From Chitinophaga varians (lineage in GTDB: Bacteria; Bacteroidota; Bacteroidia; Chitinophagales; Chitinophagaceae), in contig NZ_JABAIA010000001.1 in assembly GCF_012641275.1 (NCBI RefSeq), positions 372,001 to 436,000 of the forward strand: a stretch of DNA of 64,000 nt, in the 5' to 3' direction. Positions 16,580 through 25,277 of this stretch are shown piece by piece. Each line of letters opens with the position of its first letter. Within the stretch, counting starts at the first letter, position 1. The translations under genes and the position numbers were made by a program. A model generated the notes under the pieces. The model saw nothing but the letters and a program-made list of their open reading frames with translations, ran no database searches and had not been told where the DNA came from.

Positions 16580-19500
16580 ATGAAAATATCCGGTTACGCC
16601 GTCAAGAACTACCAGTTCACCCTCGTCATCTTCCTGATGATCATTGTGCTCGGCATCACAACCATCCTCAATATGCCCCGCTCCGAAGACCCGGAAATGC
16701 AGGCTCCACAGTTTACCGTCGTGGTCATCTATCCCGGCACCAGTCCCAAAGACATGGAAGACCTGGTAGTAGACCCACTCGAAAAAGATATCTACGGCCT
16801 CGCTGATATCAAACGGCTCCGTACCGCTATCAGCGACGGCGTGGCCGTACTGCGTGTGGAATACAAATACGAATCCAACGTAGACCAGAAATACCAGGAG
16901 CTGGTCAGAGAGGTGAACAACAAAAAAGCCACGCTCCCGGCCGACATCTACAGCATCGAGGTAAAAAAACTGGAGCCCTCTGATGTAAATGTGCTCCAGG
17001 TAGCACTGATATCAGAAAATGCCTCCAGAGATAAGTTGCGGTATTATGCCGAAAAATTACAGGAAGACCTGGAAAAAGTTTCCAGCCTGAAAAATGTGAA
17101 GATACACGGCCTCCCCGACCAGCAGGTACGCGTGGAACTGGAACTCGACAAGATGGCACAGCTGCACATCCCCGTCAGCACCGTCATGGGCGCCATCCAG
17201 GGCGAAATGGCCAATATCCCCGGCGGCAGCATCGATGCGGGCGATAAAAGCTTCAACATCAAAACCAGCGGCAACTACAAAAACATTGATGAGATCAACA
17301 ACACGATTGTTACCGCCGCCAATGGCAAAAACATCTTCCTGAAAGATATCGCAAAAGTGTATTATGGTTTTGAAGATGAGAAGTATTTTGCACGGCTCAA
17401 CGGGCACCGCAGCGTGAGCGTATCTGCCGCACAGAAAGCCGGAGAGAACATCAGCAAAACGCAGCTGCAATACAAACCGGTGATCGAGCAGTTTAAAAAG
17501 ACATTACCTGCCAACATAGACATGGTGCAGTACTTTGACCAGGCAGACGCGGTAAACCACCGGTTGAGCGGCCTCGGCAAAGATTTCCTGATCGCGATCG
17601 CGCTGGTGGCGTTTACCCTGTTGCCGTTAGGGCAGCGGCCCGCCCTCATCGTGATGATCTCTATTCCGTTGTCCCTTTCCATTGGCATTGTACTATTGCG
17701 CCTCTTCGGCTACAACCTGAACCAGCTCAGCATCGTAGGCCTGGTAGTGGCCCTCGGCCTGCTGGTAGATGACAGTATTGTGGTGATTGAAAATATAGAA
17801 CGCTGGATGCTGGAAGGGCACTCCCGCATGGAAGCTACCCTGAAAGCCACTTCTCAGATAGGCATGGCCGTTATTGGTTGCACCGCTACGCTGATCATCG
17901 CCTTCATGCCGCTGGTGTTTTTACCGGAAGGTAGCGGCGACTTTATCCGCAGCATGCCGCTGGCCGTGATTTTCAGCGTACTGGCATCCATGGTCGTGTC
18001 ACTGACGATCATTCCATTCCTCGCCAGCCGTTTGTTGAAAACGCATAGCGGCCACCCGGAAGGCAACATCTTTATGCGCCTGCTGAAAAAGTTGATCCAT
18101 GGCAGTTATGCCAGGCTGCTGGACAAAGCCCTGCACCGCCCGGTACTGACCATTCTCGTGTCTTTGGTGTTGTTCGGCGGCTCTATGGTGCTCATGAAAG
18201 CGGTAGGCTTTGGCCTGTTCCCCGCTTCGGAGAAACCACAGTTCCTGATCAACGTACTGACGCCGCCCCAGTCCAATCTTGCCTATACCAACAGCATCGT
18301 AGAGAAACTGGAGAAAGAGTTGAAGCAGGAAAAGAGCATCCGCTATGTGGCCAGCAATATCGGGAAAGGCAATCCCCGTATCTATTACAACGAAGTACAG
18401 GAAAATGAGCACAGCGACTACGCTCAGCTGTTCATCCAGCTGGACCAGAACACCAGCCCGGATGACAAACTGGCCCTCATCGAAAAACTCCGGAAAAAAT
18501 GGACACCTTATCCCGGCGCCAAAGTGGAAGTGAAAAATTTTGAGCAGGGCCCACCCATTACCGCCCCCGTGGAAGTAAGGCTGTTTGGCGATAACCTGGA
18601 CACCCTGCGTACACTGGCCGCACGGGTGGAAAGGATGCTGGAGAAAACGCCCGGCACCATCTATATCAACAATCCTGTCAGCACCCTGAAATCAGACATC
18701 CGGGTGAACATTGACCGCGAAAAGGCGCAACAGCTGGGCATCCCCACTGTCAATATAGACCGGGCAGTACGTTTAGCCATCGCCGGTATTAACCTCGGCA
18801 GGTATAATGACGAAAACGATACCGATTACGATATCCTTGTCACCAAACAAAAAAGCGGCAAGCCTACGCTGGACGTGTTCCGGGACCTGTATGTCAACAA
18901 TGCGGCCGGTACCGCCATTCCGCTGTCGCAGGTGGCCAGCGTGAAACTGGAGACGTCCCCTTTAAGCATCAATCATCAGGAGAAAAACAGGCTGGTGGCC
19001 GTGGGTGCCTTTGTAAAAAAAGGGTTCCTGCCAGACCGTGTGATCAATGACGTTATCCGGCAGATGGACCAGCTGCAACTGCCAAAAGGTTATACCTATG
19101 AAATGGGCGGTGAAGTGGAAAGCCGGAACAATTCCTTCGGTGGTTTTATGAGTATCATCATTGTGACCATCTTCCTGTTCATTGCTGTGCTGGTATTGGA
19201 GTTCAAGACTTTCAAGAGTACGCTGATCGTGTTGTCTGTGATTCCGCTGGGCATTGTAGGCGCTGCCGTGGCCTTGTGGCTGACCGGCAATTCACTCTCC
19301 TTTATTGCCATTGTAGGATTGATTGCCCTGGCGGGTATTGAAGTGAAGAATACCATTCTGCTGGTGGATTTCACCAACCAGTTGCGGGCACAGGGCAAAT
19401 CACTGGAAGAGGCGATACGGGAAGCCGGCGAAATCAGGTTTCTGCCAATCGTGTTAACATCGCTGACCGCCATCGGGGGACTGATACCTATCGCCATCTC

Positions 19501-19705
19501 TACCAACCCGATGATTGCGCCGCTGGCCATAGTATTGATAGGAGGCCTGATCAGTTCCACCCTGTTGTCAAGGATTGTTACGCCGGTGGTATACAAGCTG
19601 ATTCCCCCGAAAATAGTTGCTGAGCCCCCGGTATCACCGGAGTATAACGGCAACGGACATGGGCATCAGCTGTCTATTCCGAAGGAAGCAGTGCTGAATT
19701 CGTAA
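16580..19705 (+). CDS. RND multidrug efflux permease (AcrB/HAE1-like)
   Basis: A 1041-residue inner membrane pump of the usual RND length. It has twelve predicted spans in two halves, each with a large periplasmic loop: TM1 near residues 12-32, TM2-6 around 335-490, TM7 near 530 and TM8-12 around 850-1010. The proton-relay aspartates are present in GLLVDDSIVVIENIERW in TM4. It exports drugs, lipids or metabolites by proton exchange with the upstream adaptor and TolC-like duct. The substrate cannot be told from sequence. It is the last gene of the operon; no clear hairpin follows, and a possible promoter for the next gene lies just after the stop. Confidence 0.94.
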   Translation: MKISGYAVKNYQFTLVIFLMIIVLGITTILNMPRSEDPEMQAPQFTVVVIYPGTSPKDMEDLVVDPLEKDIYGLADIKRLRTAISDGVAVLRVEYKYESNVDQKYQELVREVNNKKATLPADIYSIEVKKLEPSDVNVLQVALISENASRDKLRYYAEKLQEDLEKVSSLKNVKIHGLPDQQVRVELELDKMAQLHIPVSTVMGAIQGEMANIPGGSIDAGDKSFNIKTSGNYKNIDEINNTIVTAANGKNIFLKDIAKVYYGFEDEKYFARLNGHRSVSVSAAQKAGENISKTQLQYKPVIEQFKKTLPANIDMVQYFDQADAVNHRLSGLGKDFLIAIALVAFTLLPLGQRPALIVMISIPLSLSIGIVLLRLFGYNLNQLSIVGLVVALGLLVDDSIVVIENIERWMLEGHSRMEATLKATSQIGMAVIGCTATLIIAFMPLVFLPEGSGDFIRSMPLAVIFSVLASMVVSLTIIPFLASRLLKTHSGHPEGNIFMRLLKKLIHGSYARLLDKALHRPVLTILVSLVLFGGSMVLMKAVGFGLFPASEKPQFLINVLTPPQSNLAYTNSIVEKLEKELKQEKSIRYVASNIGKGNPRIYYNEVQENEHSDYAQLFIQLDQNTSPDDKLALIEKLRKKWTPYPGAKVEVKNFEQGPPITAPVEVRLFGDNLDTLRTLAARVERMLEKTPGTIYINNPVSTLKSDIRVNIDREKAQQLGIPTVNIDRAVRLAIAGINLGRYNDENDTDYDILVTKQKSGKPTLDVFRDLYVNNAAGTAIPLSQVASVKLETSPLSINHQEKNRLVAVGAFVKKGFLPDRVINDVIRQMDQLQLPKGYTYEMGGEVESRNNSFGGFMSIIIVTIFLFIAVLVLEFKTFKSTLIVLSVIPLGIVGAAVALWLTGNSLSFIAIVGLIALAGIEVKNTILLVDFTNQLRAQGKSLEEAIREAGEIRFLPIVLTSLTAIGGLIPIAISTNPMIAPLAIVLIGGLISSTLLSRIVTPVVYKLIPPKIVAEPPVSPEYNGNGHGHQLSIPKEAVLNS

Positions 19706-19713
19706 TTCTTCCT

Positions 19714-19721
19714 TATTTTTG
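19714..19721 (+). promoter_or_regulatory. Possible -7 box for the outer membrane barrel gene
   Basis: TATTTTTG fits TAnnTTTG and lies about 45 bases before the ATG at 19767, but no TTG is seen at the proper -33 distance, so this is tentative. Confidence 0.3.
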
Positions 19722-19766
19722 GGGCTATTACGATACTACCACCATTTCCTCTGAAAATTTGTTCTT

Positions 19767-20270
19767 ATGAAAAGAAACATCCTGGCGTTCATCGCAGTCA
19801 TGTTAACGGTATGCCTCTGTGCGCAACAATCGCAGGCACAGTTAAAGCGATTCAGTATTGGTCCTTATGTAGAAGCTGGTTTTCCTACCGGTGATTTCAG
19901 CAATTCCCACAAGCCGGGTTTTGGCGTAGGACTGGGTGCTGACGTAAAACTGGTGGCGGGCCTGACTGCCGTAGGTTCTGTCGGTTTTATGTATTTCAAA
20001 GGCAAAAGCGACAACAATATCAGTTATGCTTCTGCTAAAGTAATACCGGTAAGACTGGGCCTTCGCTACAACCTGGTATCCATCCTGTATGTAAAAGCAG
20101 AAGGCGGTACCGTGAACTTCACCGGCGATTACAACAATGGTATGGGTGCATTATTTGCTCCGGGCATCGGCATCCGTTTACTGGGCCTGGATGTGGAAGG
20201 TAAATATGAAGCCTGGTTTAAAGATGGCACCCATGGATTCTGGGGCCTGAAAGCAGGATATAATTTTTAA
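19767..20270 (+). CDS. Small outer membrane beta-barrel protein
   Basis: A 167-residue protein with a signal peptide (MKRNILAFIAVMLTVCLCAQ, cleavage near QSQAQ) and then alternating polar/hydrophobic strands with glycine turns: FSIGPYVEAGFPTGDF, GFGVGLGADVKLV, LRYNLVSILYVKAEGGTVNF, LKAGYNF at the C-terminus. It resembles the outer-membrane-protein beta-barrel domain (OmpX/OmpA-like, 8 strands) common in Bacteroidota. No OmpA peptidoglycan-binding domain is present. The function is unknown. It stands alone between the efflux operon and a convergent gene, and is followed by a long perfect AT-rich inverted repeat. Confidence 0.75.
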   Translation: MKRNILAFIAVMLTVCLCAQQSQAQLKRFSIGPYVEAGFPTGDFSNSHKPGFGVGLGADVKLVAGLTAVGSVGFMYFKGKSDNNISYASAKVIPVRLGLRYNLVSILYVKAEGGTVNFTGDYNNGMGALFAPGIGIRLLGLDVEGKYEAWFKDGTHGFWGLKAGYNF

Positions 20271-20284
20271 ATTTAATTATTAGA

Positions 20285-20352
20285 TTATTTTGATATTTTG
20301 TTATTGAGTTCGTTTAGTTGTCTATTAACTCAATAACAAAATATCAAAATAA
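20285..20352. repeat. Perfect 26-bp AT-rich inverted repeat at a convergent junction
   Basis: The arm 20285-20310 is the exact reverse complement of 20327-20352, with a 16-base loop. The stem holds only five G/C pairs. It lies between the stop codons of two convergent genes, where a bidirectional terminator is expected, but a 26-bp AT-rich stem is unlike a classical GC-rich terminator. Part of the loop (GTTTAGTTG) is also complementary to the bases just after the right arm. Confidence 0.85.
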
Positions 20353-20360
20353 CCCAACAA

Positions 20361-21035
20361 CTAAATAAACTTCGGTGTAAACCCGCCCTGGGTACAGCCT
20401 GGCACCGGGATGATATTGTCTCCGCTCTGATCTACGTTTGGCAGTTTCATAATATTGGGATACCACGATTTCCGCAAAGCGGGGTCCAATGCTGCCAGTT
20501 CCACCAACACATGATAACCGCCCCTTGTTTCCACCACTGTCAGGCAGGAAGGATTGACATATTCCTTTATTTTCTCCAGGATGGCCGGATCTTTCGCATC
20601 CACATCGATATCGATATAATACTTGTTGCTGCAGGCTTGCTGAATAGCGCTCATCACCTCCTGGTGGGGATTTTTTGCGCTGGCGTTGGCCTGAATATTT
20701 TCCGCAAAGGTGACCAGTGAAGCAAAGGTAGCTTTCCACAGGTCGCGGGGATTGATGCTGATGTACAATGCCAGGGCTTCCTGCGGGATAGGCATTCCCC
20801 GCTGTGTATAGGCACCTACAGCGCATTCGAGCTGACGGATTTTCTCCAGCATGTTTTCTTTTTTGCTGGTAAACCTTTTCAGTTGTTGTTTATCTGATTT
20901 AAAGCCGTGGCCTTCTTCCAGGTATTTGGTACGGGCCAGCAGGGACACGTAGTACTGTTCCTGTTCGTTACATTCAGGAAGCCAGTCGATGAAGGTTTTC
21001 AGGGCTTCTTCATCCAGGATGATCTTATAGTTCAT
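20361..21035 (-). CDS. Hypothetical protein, possibly AEP-primase-like
   Basis: A 224-residue soluble protein I do not recognise with certainty. The N-terminal half is helical and charged. Then comes ISINPRDLWKATF (residues 92-104), a strand with alternating acids IDIDVD (141-146), a strand-turn with RGGYHVLV (171-178), and near the end GDNIIPVPGCTQGGF. A DxD strand followed by a xxH strand and a later acidic residue is the order of catalytic motifs in archaeo-eukaryotic primase-like polymerases, but the match is short. The gene sits 8 bases after an aldose-epimerase gene on the same strand and may be co-transcribed with it. A plain conserved hypothetical is the safe alternative. Confidence 0.55.
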   Translation of the reverse strand: MNYKIILDEEALKTFIDWLPECNEQEQYYVSLLARTKYLEEGHGFKSDKQQLKRFTSKKENMLEKIRQLECAVGAYTQRGMPIPQEALALYISINPRDLWKATFASLVTFAENIQANASAKNPHQEVMSAIQQACSNKYYIDIDVDAKDPAILEKIKEYVNPSCLTVVETRGGYHVLVELAALDPALRKSWYPNIMKLPNVDQSGDNIIPVPGCTQGGFTPKFI

Positions 21036-21043
21036 GGTGTAGT

Positions 21044-21913
21044 TTAGAAAAAGGTCGCCGTCCAGGTACGTTCAAATGAAGCTCCGGGCGCCAACCGGTT
21101 GATGCCTTCTTTTTCCGTCAGTTCACCGGTGGCCGCCACGTTGTCTGCAATGCCGCACCACGGTTCAATGCATACAAAATCCGCGTTCTTCGCTGCCCAG
21201 ATGCCCATAAAAGGGAAGCCGCTGAATGTTACGGTGAGGCCATGCGGTGTTTTACCGCTGTTGATGCTGATGGCGTCTGATGCGAGTGATTTAAAGACGA
21301 GGGCATCTTCTAGGAACAGTGATTTTTTCAGGGGCAGCTGTTGGGTATGGTCCAGCAGGGGCACCGGTTGCAGCTCTATTTGTCCGCCGGGTGACAGCGG
21401 ATAGCGGCCGGCAGTTTCCGTCTTATTGAAGGTGAGGAAATAGTCTTCATAGTCTGTGCCATCCACCAGGGGGACTTTAAATGCCGGGTGGCCGCCTACG
21501 GAGAACAAAAGCTCCTTACTGTCCGTATTGTGAACATGGTAAGTCACTTTCAGCGTATCACCAATCAGGGAATAGCGGACGCGGAAGTCGAACCGGAACG
21601 GATATACGGCCCGGGTGGCCTCATTGTCGGTCAACCGGAAAGTCACCTCCTCTGTAGATTGTGTCAGCACTTCAAATTCGCTTTCCCGGGCAAACCCGTG
21701 CCTTCCCAGCGTATAGCTGTTACCGTTATACGTGTAGGTATTGTTTTTTAATCCGCCTACGATAGGGAACAGCACCGGGCTTTTTTTGCCCCATACAGCG
21801 GGATCTCCGCTCCAGAGGTATTCCAGTCCGTTGTCTTTGCGGATAATATGTTGCAGCTCAGCGCCGGCGGTGGCCAGCGAGACTGTCAGTTGATCGTTGG
21901 AAAGAGTTATCAT
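21044..21913 (-). CDS. Aldose 1-epimerase family protein (LacX-like)
   Basis: A 289-residue cytoplasmic protein of the galactose-mutarotase-like fold. Family features are the N-terminal GAELQHIIRKDNGLEYLWSG, the conserved SPVLFPIVGGL, the GRHGFARESEF segment with the catalytic-type His and Arg, and SVGGHPAFKVPL and EPWCGIADN later on. It interconverts anomers of an aldose or a sugar phosphate; the LacX/YeaD-like branch has uncertain substrates. No signal peptide, in contrast to the lipoprotein mutarotase at 48253. It may head a two-gene unit with the gene 8 bases downstream. Confidence 0.85.
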   Translation of the reverse strand: MITLSNDQLTVSLATAGAELQHIIRKDNGLEYLWSGDPAVWGKKSPVLFPIVGGLKNNTYTYNGNSYTLGRHGFARESEFEVLTQSTEEVTFRLTDNEATRAVYPFRFDFRVRYSLIGDTLKVTYHVHNTDSKELLFSVGGHPAFKVPLVDGTDYEDYFLTFNKTETAGRYPLSPGGQIELQPVPLLDHTQQLPLKKSLFLEDALVFKSLASDAISINSGKTPHGLTVTFSGFPFMGIWAAKNADFVCIEPWCGIADNVAATGELTEKEGINRLAPGASFERTWTATFF

Positions 21914-21989
21914 ACGTGTAAAGCCTTAGAAAAACGAAGATAAACAAAAATTAACGCGTTCCCCGGCCTGCCGTTCGCTTCATGGGTGT

Positions 21990-21997
21990 TATCTTTG
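21990..21997 (+). promoter_or_regulatory. Possible -7 box of the SDR gene
   Basis: TATCTTTG matches TAnnTTTG and lies about 22 bases before the ATG at 22019. The -33 element is not clear (GTTCG instead of TTG at the expected distance). Confidence 0.4.
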
Positions 21998-22018
21998 TGG
22001 TCTTAAAAGCAGTTTCAT

Positions 22019-22735
22019 ATGGAATCATTACAAGGAAAAAAAGTGCTGATCACCGGTGGTGGCAAGGGCATAGGACGTGCGGTAGCGGTAGCGCTGGCAC
22101 AGGAAGGGGCAGACATTGCTTTAATAGGACGCAGCGAAGGCCCGTTACAGGAAGTTGTTGCAACGCTCACCGGTATGGGCGTGAAGGCAGCCTACGCTAT
22201 TGCTGACGTGGGGGTGATGGCAGAAGTGGACAAAGCGGTGGCCAGTCTCACGCAACAACTGGGCAACATCGATATTCTGATCAACAACGCCGGCATTGCT
22301 GCTTTCGGCGGTTTCATGGAGCTTACGCCTGCACAATGGGAAGATATTATCCGGGTGAACCTGCTGGGCGTATATTATGTGACCCGTGCAGTATTGCCTG
22401 ATATGATTGCCCGTAAGACCGGCGATATCATCAACATATCTTCTACCGCCGGCCAACGCGGCGCCCCACTCACCAGCGCCTACAGCGCCTCCAAGTTCGG
22501 GCTGCTTGGCCTTACCGAGTCGTTGATGCTGGAAGTGAGAAAACACAATATCCGCGTGAGCGCGCTCACACCGAGCACCATCGCCACTGACATGGCCAAA
22601 GAACTCAACCTGACAGACGGCAATCCGGAGAAGGTATTACAGCCGGAAGACCTCGCAGAACTGATTGTAGCGCAACTGAAGATGAACAGAAGAGTAGTGC
22701 TGAAGACGGCGTCTATGTGGTCTACGAACCCATAA
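22019..22735 (+). CDS. Short-chain dehydrogenase/reductase (3-oxoacyl-ACP reductase-like)
   Basis: A 238-residue classical SDR. The Rossmann motif GGGKGIGRA is at residues 13-21, NNAG near 89, catalytic Ser in [11 protein letters not shown] and YSASK further on. It reduces or oxidises a carbonyl/hydroxyl group with NAD(P)(H); similarity to FabG-type reductases is general, and no fatty acid genes are adjacent. Monocistronic: a -7-like box upstream and a strong terminator at 22864-22892 downstream. Its specific substrate is unknown. Confidence 0.9.
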   Translation: MESLQGKKVLITGGGKGIGRAVAVALAQEGADIALIGRSEGPLQEVVATLTGMGVKAAYAIADVGVMAEVDKAVASLTQQLGNIDILINNAGIAAFGGFMELTPAQWEDIIRVNLLGVYYVTRAVLPDMIARKTGDIINISSTAGQRGAPLTSAYSASKFGLLGLTESLMLEVRKHNIRVSALTPSTIATDMAKELNLTDGNPEKVLQPEDLAELIVAQLKMNRRVVLKTASMWSTNP

Positions 22736-22745
22736 TTTCCGGTTT

Positions 22746-22763
22746 CCAGGGCTGAAGCCCTGG
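22746..22763. repeat. Short GC-rich palindrome after the SDR gene
   Basis: CCAGGGCT-GA-AGCCCTGG is a perfect 8-bp inverted repeat without a T-run, located 10 bases after the SDR stop. Palindromes of the form GGGCT(N)AGCCC occur as dispersed intergenic repeats in some bacteria; only one copy is seen here, so REP-like status is unproven. Confidence 0.5.
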
Positions 22764-22863
22764 GCTACGTTGTGTTTAATTCTCTGGCGATAACCTGTTG
22801 TGATGCGGTGGTATAACAACGCCCGGTTTTAAACAACGATTTATATCATGACAATAAACAGAT

Positions 22864-22898
22864 AGCCCCCGGTGAAGATTTCACCGGGGGCTTATTTA
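22864..22898. terminator. Bidirectional terminator between the SDR gene and the OM protein pair
   Basis: AGCCCCCGGTGA (22864-22875) is the exact complement of TCACCGGGGGCT (22881-22892) with a 5-base loop, followed on the plus strand by TATTTATA. It lies between convergent genes. Confidence 0.8.
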
Positions 22899-22909
22899 TA
22901 ATGGGTTAG

Positions 22910-23896
22910 TTAGTGGCCGTTATTAAGGCGTACGATTTCTTTAGACAGCGCAAATTTGATGCCCAGTATTGCGAGGATATTATCCATCCGGTCGAAATTT
23001 TTGCCGAATGCTGCTACTGCGTAGAAGCTGTCGCTGATCATGAAGTTGGTCACAAAGGCGAGGCGGTCGTAGTGCTGGCCGTTTTTCAGATCGTGGCGGT
23101 TGACATATTCGGCGGAGAGGTCGAAGCGGCCTTTCTGATAGTTGGCGGAGAGGCCGTAGTCCAGCAGTTGGCTGTTATACGGGAAGCTACCGGTATAGAC
23201 GTCCTGGTTGTTCCAGATATAGCGGCCGAGGGCGATGAAGTCGAGCGGAAATTTGCCCGGCGCCCAGCGGATGTTGGTCCATATGCCGGAGCGGCTGGAG
23301 GCAAGGTCTTTGAAGCGGTTGCCTGGCGCGCTGCCAGCCAGCGCACCTGCCAGTTCCACGATCACGAGGCCTTTATTGCGCTGCACATCAAACATATCGC
23401 GCAACTCCCTGTTCTTTTGCGCCAGCGCCACGGTATCCAATTGCGACGGATCTTCTACTGCCAGCAGCGCTTCTATTTCCTTTTTCTTTTGTAACATGGC
23501 TTCGCGGTTACGGCGGTAATAAAACCGGAACACCTGTGTGCGAAAGCCTGCAGATATACTGGTAGTGGTGTCTGTTCTGAAAGTGGCCGCCGATATGTTG
23601 AATGTTTGCAGTACCGGGAAATTGTTGTTCAGGTACTTTTCAAAAGTGAGGTTCGGTTTGTTTGTGAGCCAATAGGGCGTTACATCTACCGCCCCGCCCT
23701 GCCACAGGTTGATAAGGCTGATCCCAAAAGCTTTAGGGTTGGTGGGCTTGTCGATGGCCGCCGGCGCTTTGTCGGCCAGTATAAGCCCTGGCGAAGAAGG
23801 CATGGTCATATCGGATATCTTCAGGGAATCCTGGAACTGGGCATAGCCGGGGCGGGCGATTGCGAGGAGCAACACCCACCAGAATAACTTTTTCAT
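22910..23896 (-). CDS. Hypothetical exported protein with barrel-like C-terminus
   Basis: A 328-residue protein with a signal peptide (MKKLFWWVLLLAIARPGYAQ). The mature part has strand-like segments (FRTQVFRFYYRRN, DFIALGRYIWNN, LLDYGLSANYQKGRFDLSAEYV) and a charged helical stretch in the middle (MLQKKKEIEALLAVEDPSQ). It reads as an outer membrane or periplasmic protein; I do not recognise the family. It starts 3 bases after the end of a 118-residue gene, so the two are almost certainly co-expressed. No enzyme motif is visible. Confidence 0.6.
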   Translation of the reverse strand: MKKLFWWVLLLAIARPGYAQFQDSLKISDMTMPSSPGLILADKAPAAIDKPTNPKAFGISLINLWQGGAVDVTPYWLTNKPNLTFEKYLNNNFPVLQTFNISAATFRTDTTTSISAGFRTQVFRFYYRRNREAMLQKKKEIEALLAVEDPSQLDTVALAQKNRELRDMFDVQRNKGLVIVELAGALAGSAPGNRFKDLASSRSGIWTNIRWAPGKFPLDFIALGRYIWNNQDVYTGSFPYNSQLLDYGLSANYQKGRFDLSAEYVNRHDLKNGQHYDRLAFVTNFMISDSFYAVAAFGKNFDRMDNILAILGIKFALSKEIVRLNNGH

Positions 23897-23899
23897 GGT

Positions 23900-24256
23900 T
23901 TACTTAAAATTAAAGTCCAGCAAAAAAGACATAATATCTCCGTCTGTTTTCACTTCATCCTGATAAAGGATAACAGAAGGTGTACAGGTGCTGAAAGCGT
24001 AGGTAACGACAATTCCGTTGGTGAGGCTGTTGGTGTCCAGCACATTGGTGGTCACCTTCAGTGTTTTGCCTTTCAGGTCTGCCGCTGTGCCCAGGCGGAG
24101 GTTACGGATCTCACCCTTTGCCAGGGCGTCCGTGTCTTTGTCAAAACGTACCACGCTGGCGCCGATCTGGGCATTGCCGATGGTGATGTTGAGGATAACG
24201 TCCGATCCCGGGTTAACGGTAAGGTCGGCACTCTCCTGTCGTTTTCTGATGGCCAT
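23900..24256 (-). CDS. Hypothetical small protein, partner of the downstream OM protein
   Basis: About 118 residues from the ATG at 24256 (a TTG at 24268 is in frame). No signal peptide or membrane span. Alternating hydrophobic residues (VILNITIGNAQIGASVVRF, LKVTTNVLDTN) suggest an all-beta fold. I do not recognise it. It is 3 bases upstream of the exported 328-residue protein. Three 7-base tandem repeats lie directly before its start. Confidence 0.55.
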   Translation of the reverse strand: MAIRKRQESADLTVNPGSDVILNITIGNAQIGASVVRFDKDTDALAKGEIRNLRLGTAADLKGKTLKVTTNVLDTNSLTNGIVVTYAFSTCTPSVILYQDEVKTDGDIMSFLLDFNFK

Positions 24257-24270
24257 AGGATATTTCAATT

Positions 24271-24291
24271 ACGAATGACGAATGACGAATT
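24271..24291. repeat. Three 7-base tandem repeats (ACGAATG)
   Basis: ACGAATG, ACGAATG, ACGAATT follow one another just upstream of the small gene at 23900. Similar AATTACGAAT-type runs are familiar as intergenic filler in Bacteroidota. Confidence 0.6.
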
Positions 24292-24356
24292 GGGGTTCCT
24301 TTTACAGAACGGTTATTTATAGTGAAGATAGATGATTACTACGCAGGGTATCTGCA

Positions 24357-25175
24357 CTAGCGTAAAGCGCTTAACCACCCCGCCACAAAAAGCAGTACTT
24401 CCTGCCGGTTGATTTCATTATGCAGTTCATGGTAATCGCCGGGCCATTCGCGGTAGGTGAGCAGGCTGGCCGGTGCCCTTTCCGCGAAAAGGCGTGAGCC
24501 GTCTACCGCGGTGAATTCATCTTCTCCCCCATGAATCAGCAGGGAACGTATTTGCAGGGTCCGGGCGTGTTCCAGGCACCAAAGGCCGTTGTGTATCATA
24601 TCACTGGCCAGGCGCACGCTCATCTTGTCATGCCGGAGAGGGTTCTGCCGGAATTTCTCCACTTCATCCGTGTCATGCGATATTTTGGTGATGTCCAGTC
24701 CCTGGTTCAACCGGAGATTGGGCACGATCCTGTTCAGTACACGCAGCAGGCCGCGGAGGAAGCTGCCCGGACGTTTGGCGACGATCAGCGCCGGCGCGGA
24801 GATAACAGCCCCCAGTATATCTGGTGTTCTGTGCAACAGGAAACCGGTGAGCAGGCCACCGCCCATACTATGCCCGTACATGACCACCGGCTTTTGGTAC
24901 AACTCCTTCGCATAAGCCAGAAAAGCCGCTTCATAGTCGAACATGTATTCAAAGCCAGGCGTAGCGCCCCGTTTCCCATCGCTCTTACCATGGCCGTAAT
25001 GATCAATGCCCAGCACCGCATATCCTTCCCCGTTAAAAAAACGGGCCACATGATCGTACCGCCCCACGTCTTCACCGATGCCGTGCACGAGGACCATCAC
25101 CCGGCTGAATTGCTCAGGTATCCAGCTGATGCCGTGAAAGCGGGTATTCCGGAATGACCAGTAAAATTCGTTCAT
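24357..25175 (-). CDS. Alpha/beta hydrolase, monoacylglycerol-lipase-like
   Basis: About 272 residues starting MNEFYWSFRNTRFHG; the frame extends to 25193 but the ATG at 25175 fits the family better. Features of the lysophospholipase/monoglyceride lipase branch: VMVLVHGIGEDVGRYDHVA, the nucleophile elbow GHSMGG, an acid in LLIHGGEDEFTAVDGS and the terminal His in YHELHNE. It hydrolyses an ester, probably a mono- or lysolipid. No signal peptide, so cytoplasmic or loosely membrane-bound. It stands alone, divergent from the small membrane protein at 25278. Confidence 0.88.
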   Translation of the reverse strand: MNEFYWSFRNTRFHGISWIPEQFSRVMVLVHGIGEDVGRYDHVARFFNGEGYAVLGIDHYGHGKSDGKRGATPGFEYMFDYEAAFLAYAKELYQKPVVMYGHSMGGGLLTGFLLHRTPDILGAVISAPALIVAKRPGSFLRGLLRVLNRIVPNLRLNQGLDITKISHDTDEVEKFRQNPLRHDKMSVRLASDMIHNGLWCLEHARTLQIRSLLIHGGEDEFTAVDGSRLFAERAPASLLTYREWPGDYHELHNEINRQEVLLFVAGWLSALR

Positions 25176-25277
25176 GCCAGCGAATATAAACATTTATTCT
25201 CATGCAAAATTTCATGCCCGTTGTGCAGCTGTTTTTATATTTTTGCGGTCTTATCAACTTAAAATCTGACACACAGC

